In this document: positions 62,408-64,000 of the stretch, in pieces | How the letters are laid out: each line of letters begins with the position of its first letter | How positions within the stretch are numbered: the stretch's first letter is position 1 | Assembly: GCA_965243265.1 (NCBI GenBank) | Contig: CBDEUL010000006.1 | Location: 186,001 to 250,000 of the forward strand | Reading direction: 5' to 3' | Source of the DNA: Flavicella sp965243265 | GTDB lineage: Bacteria > Bacteroidota > Bacteroidia > Flavobacteriales > Flavobacteriaceae | DNA: 64,000 nt | Position numbers and translations under genes: made by a program | Notes under the pieces: model-generated | What the model was told of the DNA's origin: nothing | The model's input: only the letters and a program-made list of their open reading frames with translations | The model's database searches: none

Positions 62408-63649
62408 TTAATCAAAGTTGGTGAGGTATTTAGCTATATCTCTCTTTTTATTATTTTCAAAACTCCCTAAATAGGTTTCTGTAATCTTTACATCCTTATG
62501 CCCTAAACTTTCACTAATAAATGAAATTGGAACGCCACATCGCTTTAATACTGTAGCAAAACTATGCCTAGCGGTATAAGTGGTTATATGATGATCTATA
62601 TTTAATTTATTTGCGATTTTTTGCATATGCATATTGGTCTTACGAACACGCCAAGCAATTTTATAATTCTTTGACTTTTGAGAATCCTTATCTAGGATAT
62701 ATGGAAATATATAATTCTCTGGAGATTTATCTTTAGTCCCTCTCCTATGAATGATTGCCCATATATCTTCTGTCAATGGTATGGTAATAGGTCTTTCTAC
62801 CAATGTTTTTCGCTCTGTCTTTTTTCTAACAAAATAAATGAAGTCCTTTTTTATGTCTTTATATTTCAAACTACATAAATCTGTCATGTTAATCCCATTA
62901 CACAAATAAGTAAACAACCACAAATCATGAGCTTCATGTTCATGTGAAAAAGGCTCTGGTTTATATTTGTAGATCTTCTCAATATCTTTTATATCCATAG
63001 CTCTTTTCATGGTAACCGATGTCGGTATCTGATATTTTCCTCTTCCAAAAGGTAATATCTCAGGAGAAATAGCATTTTCTGTAATGGCTTCATAAAACAC
63101 CGTGCGAATCATAGCTGTATAAGAACCAATGGTAGTTGTTCTCAACCCTTTATCTTCTCGTAAATATCTTTCAAAATCCTGAACCCTTTTAAGCGAAAAG
63201 TCCCTGAAATCCATGAACTCTTTTTTCTTAAAACACTTTTGTAAATTCTTCTTTACCGTAATTGCTGTTTTACTTCCATAACCTGTTGCATTATACCTTT
63301 CAATACGTCTATTTAAATAATAGAAGATGTTTCTTAAATCAGTGCCTGATTGAGAATAGTAAGTTTTAAACTGATCAAAAGTAAAATACTCCATCTTTTG
63401 AATAATTTTCTGAGCCTTTTCCTCTATCAATGAAAATTCTATCTGAATTTCTTTAAACACTCCCCTGGGCTTGGAACCTTGGATCTTTTCAAACTCTTCT
63501 TCAGTAAATTCATAAACCCTATCTTTCGTATCAATGGTATAATAAAATTGTTTTCTACTATAGGTTAATCTTAGCTTTGCTGGATATTTTCCACTTTTCT
63601 TCTTTCGCTTTTTGAAAAGAACAATTGCTGTAGTAACTTTACTGGACAT
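62408..63649 (-). CDS. int: Tyrosine recombinase (site-specific integrase)
   Basis: The 413-aa protein has an arm-binding N-terminus, a SAM-like core-binding domain (about 105-200) and a catalytic domain. Catalytic residues visible: Lys in VRKKTERKTLVERPI, Arg in YTARHSFATVL, His in ESLGHKDV and the nucleophile Tyr in ITETYLGSF. Box I reads CNGINMTDLCSLK, so the usual first Arg is absent, as in Bacteroides IntDOT-type enzymes. The gene ends the element; the 24-bp repeat (63719) and attR core (63859) follow within 215 bp, as expected for an integrase acting on its own ends. Confidence 0.92.
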   Translation of the reverse strand: MSSKVTTAIVLFKKRKKKSGKYPAKLRLTYSRKQFYYTIDTKDRVYEFTEEEFEKIQGSKPRGVFKEIQIEFSLIEEKAQKIIQKMEYFTFDQFKTYYSQSGTDLRNIFYYLNRRIERYNATGYGSKTAITVKKNLQKCFKKKEFMDFRDFSLKRVQDFERYLREDKGLRTTTIGSYTAMIRTVFYEAITENAISPEILPFGRGKYQIPTSVTMKRAMDIKDIEKIYKYKPEPFSHEHEAHDLWLFTYLCNGINMTDLCSLKYKDIKKDFIYFVRKKTERKTLVERPITIPLTEDIWAIIHRRGTKDKSPENYIFPYILDKDSQKSKNYKIAWRVRKTNMHMQKIANKLNIDHHITTYTARHSFATVLKRCGVPISFISESLGHKDVKITETYLGSFENNKKRDIAKYLTNFD

Positions 63650-63718
63650 AACGTAATCGTTTTTGGGTTATACATTTGTATACTAGACAATGGCTTTACA
63701 AATGATACAAACAAAAAC

Positions 63719-63742
63719 ATGTACCATACATTTTGCCATACA
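63719..63742 (+). repeat. 24-bp terminal direct repeat, right copy
   Basis: It matches 9808-9831 at 23 of 24 bases in the same orientation, with two CCATACA units 12 bp apart. It lies 70 bp upstream of the integrase start. A TATAC-ATTT-GTATA inverted repeat (63669-63682) sits between it and the gene. I read both copies as integrase arm sites. Confidence 0.6.
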
Positions 63743-63858
63743 AACATGGCTCAAATGTAGTATTATGAAGTTTTAAAGCAAAAAACAAAACTTCATAAAC
63801 TGTTGATAACTAAGCAAAAGGAAACAAAAAGCACTATTGCGAAATTCAATTACGATGA

Positions 63859-63880
63859 ATACACAAGACCGTTGGGTATA
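63859..63880. other. Right junction (attR) and right half of attC site 7
   Basis: ATACA (63859-63863) repeats the left junction. Beyond it CAAGACC and core GTTGGGT (63871-63877) complete the attC-like site that begins at 9600. The core GTTGGGTATA opens the next cassette. Confidence 0.65.
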
Positions 63881-63886
63881 ATTAGC

Positions 63887-64000
63887 ATGAAAACAAATCC
63901 TTGGACATTCGGAATTATTTTTTTAGCAGTTTCACTATATTTAATGTTAAATGATTTTGAATTACCTAAATTCATTCCATTTGAAAATACAGATACTGTT
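63887..64000 (+). CDS. Cassette gene: partial membrane protein, cut by the window end
   Basis: The first 38 codons follow a cassette core at 63871 by 6 bp, with the same layout as the other cassettes. The N-terminus has one hydrophobic segment (WTFGIIFLAVSLYLMLNDF). It shows that the cassette array continues to the right of the 54-kb element. Confidence 0.65.
   Translation, partial: MKTNPWTFGIIFLAVSLYLMLNDFELPKFIPFENTDTV

Larger units (their letters stand above)
9718..63863. mobile_element. 54-kb integrated element with virus-like genes, Gabija, HipBST and metal-resistance cargo
   Basis: Both ends share ATACA (9718-9722 and 63859-63863). Removing the intervening DNA restores a complete attC-like site: TTATAC followed by ACAAGACCGTTGGG. 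A minus-strand tyrosine recombinase and an HTH_17/excisionase-like protein are at the right end, and a 24-bp repeat lies 86 bp inside the left end and 117 bp inside the right end. Core genes (15.5-34.1 kb and 57.2-63.6 kb) are virus-like; the rest is cargo. No relaxase, coupling protein or type IV secretion gene is visible, so I do not call it an ICE. Confidence 0.8.

Noticed and set aside
9718..63863. Integrative conjugative element
   Set aside because: No relaxase, coupling protein, VirB4 or Tra-type genes are visible anywhere in the 54 kb.
63650..63886. A tRNA gene as integration target
   Set aside because: No cloverleaf-forming sequence is seen at either junction; the target is an attC-like repeat.

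Overview
The window is low-GC DNA with AT-rich leaders and almost no Shine-Dalgarno sites. Its gene families point to a marine-type Flavobacteriaceae (Bacteroidota): HYC_CC_PP protein, CzcA-TolC fusion, DUF3347 CusB, BT4734/PriCT-type primase and Bacteroidetes-type tyrosine recombinase. The species cannot be named from sequence alone.

Region 1 (1-9.72 kb, continuing at 63.86 kb) looks like an integron cassette array without an integrase in view (a CALIN). Genes on the plus strand are separated by 60-195 bp imperfect palindromes. Each cassette starts with its own GTTRRRY-like core and ends with the reverse complement of that same core (6-10 bp, different for each cassette), as expected of attC-bounded cassettes. 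The cargo is an OLD-type ATPase-nuclease, two proteins with an Rx4H (HEPN-like) motif, a RelA/SpoT-type alarmone synthetase, a possible UDG-fold protein and a membrane protein. A reverse transcriptase sits at the left edge, preceded by a 138-nt segment bracketed by a perfect 14-bp inverted repeat.

Region 2 (about 9,718-63,863) is a 54-kb integrated element. It interrupts the last attC of that array: the two attC halves rejoin across a shared ATACA. A tyrosine recombinase, an excisionase-like protein and matching 24-bp repeats lie at the ends. From left to right it carries: (a) a Gabija defence pair (gajA, gajB); (b) a three-gene HipBST toxin-antitoxin with four operators spaced 40/40/41 bp; (c) an 18.5-kb minus-strand block with endolysin, holin, RadA-like ATPase, a Strawberry-notch helicase with DNA methylase (DarB-like), a repeat-bearing spike protein, a membrane-anchored lytic enzyme, several small membrane proteins, an Arg-rich candidate capsid protein and an 810-aa transglutaminase-like membrane protein, but no terminase, portal, tape measure or tail genes, and no conjugation genes; (d) a 22-kb metal-resistance cargo (two CDF exporters, Fur and ArsR regulators, MerTP, a CzcA/B system, a CusA/B/C system with HMA proteins, and a diheme cytochrome/Rieske/porin operon); (e) a replication and integration end with an iteron-like cluster, a primase-helicase, a small coupled ORF, HTH_17 protein and the integrase.

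My interpretation is that a tailless virus-like integrative element has picked up defence and metal-resistance cargo and inserted into a defence-rich cassette array. The virus-like reading is an inference from gene content and needs structure-based searches.
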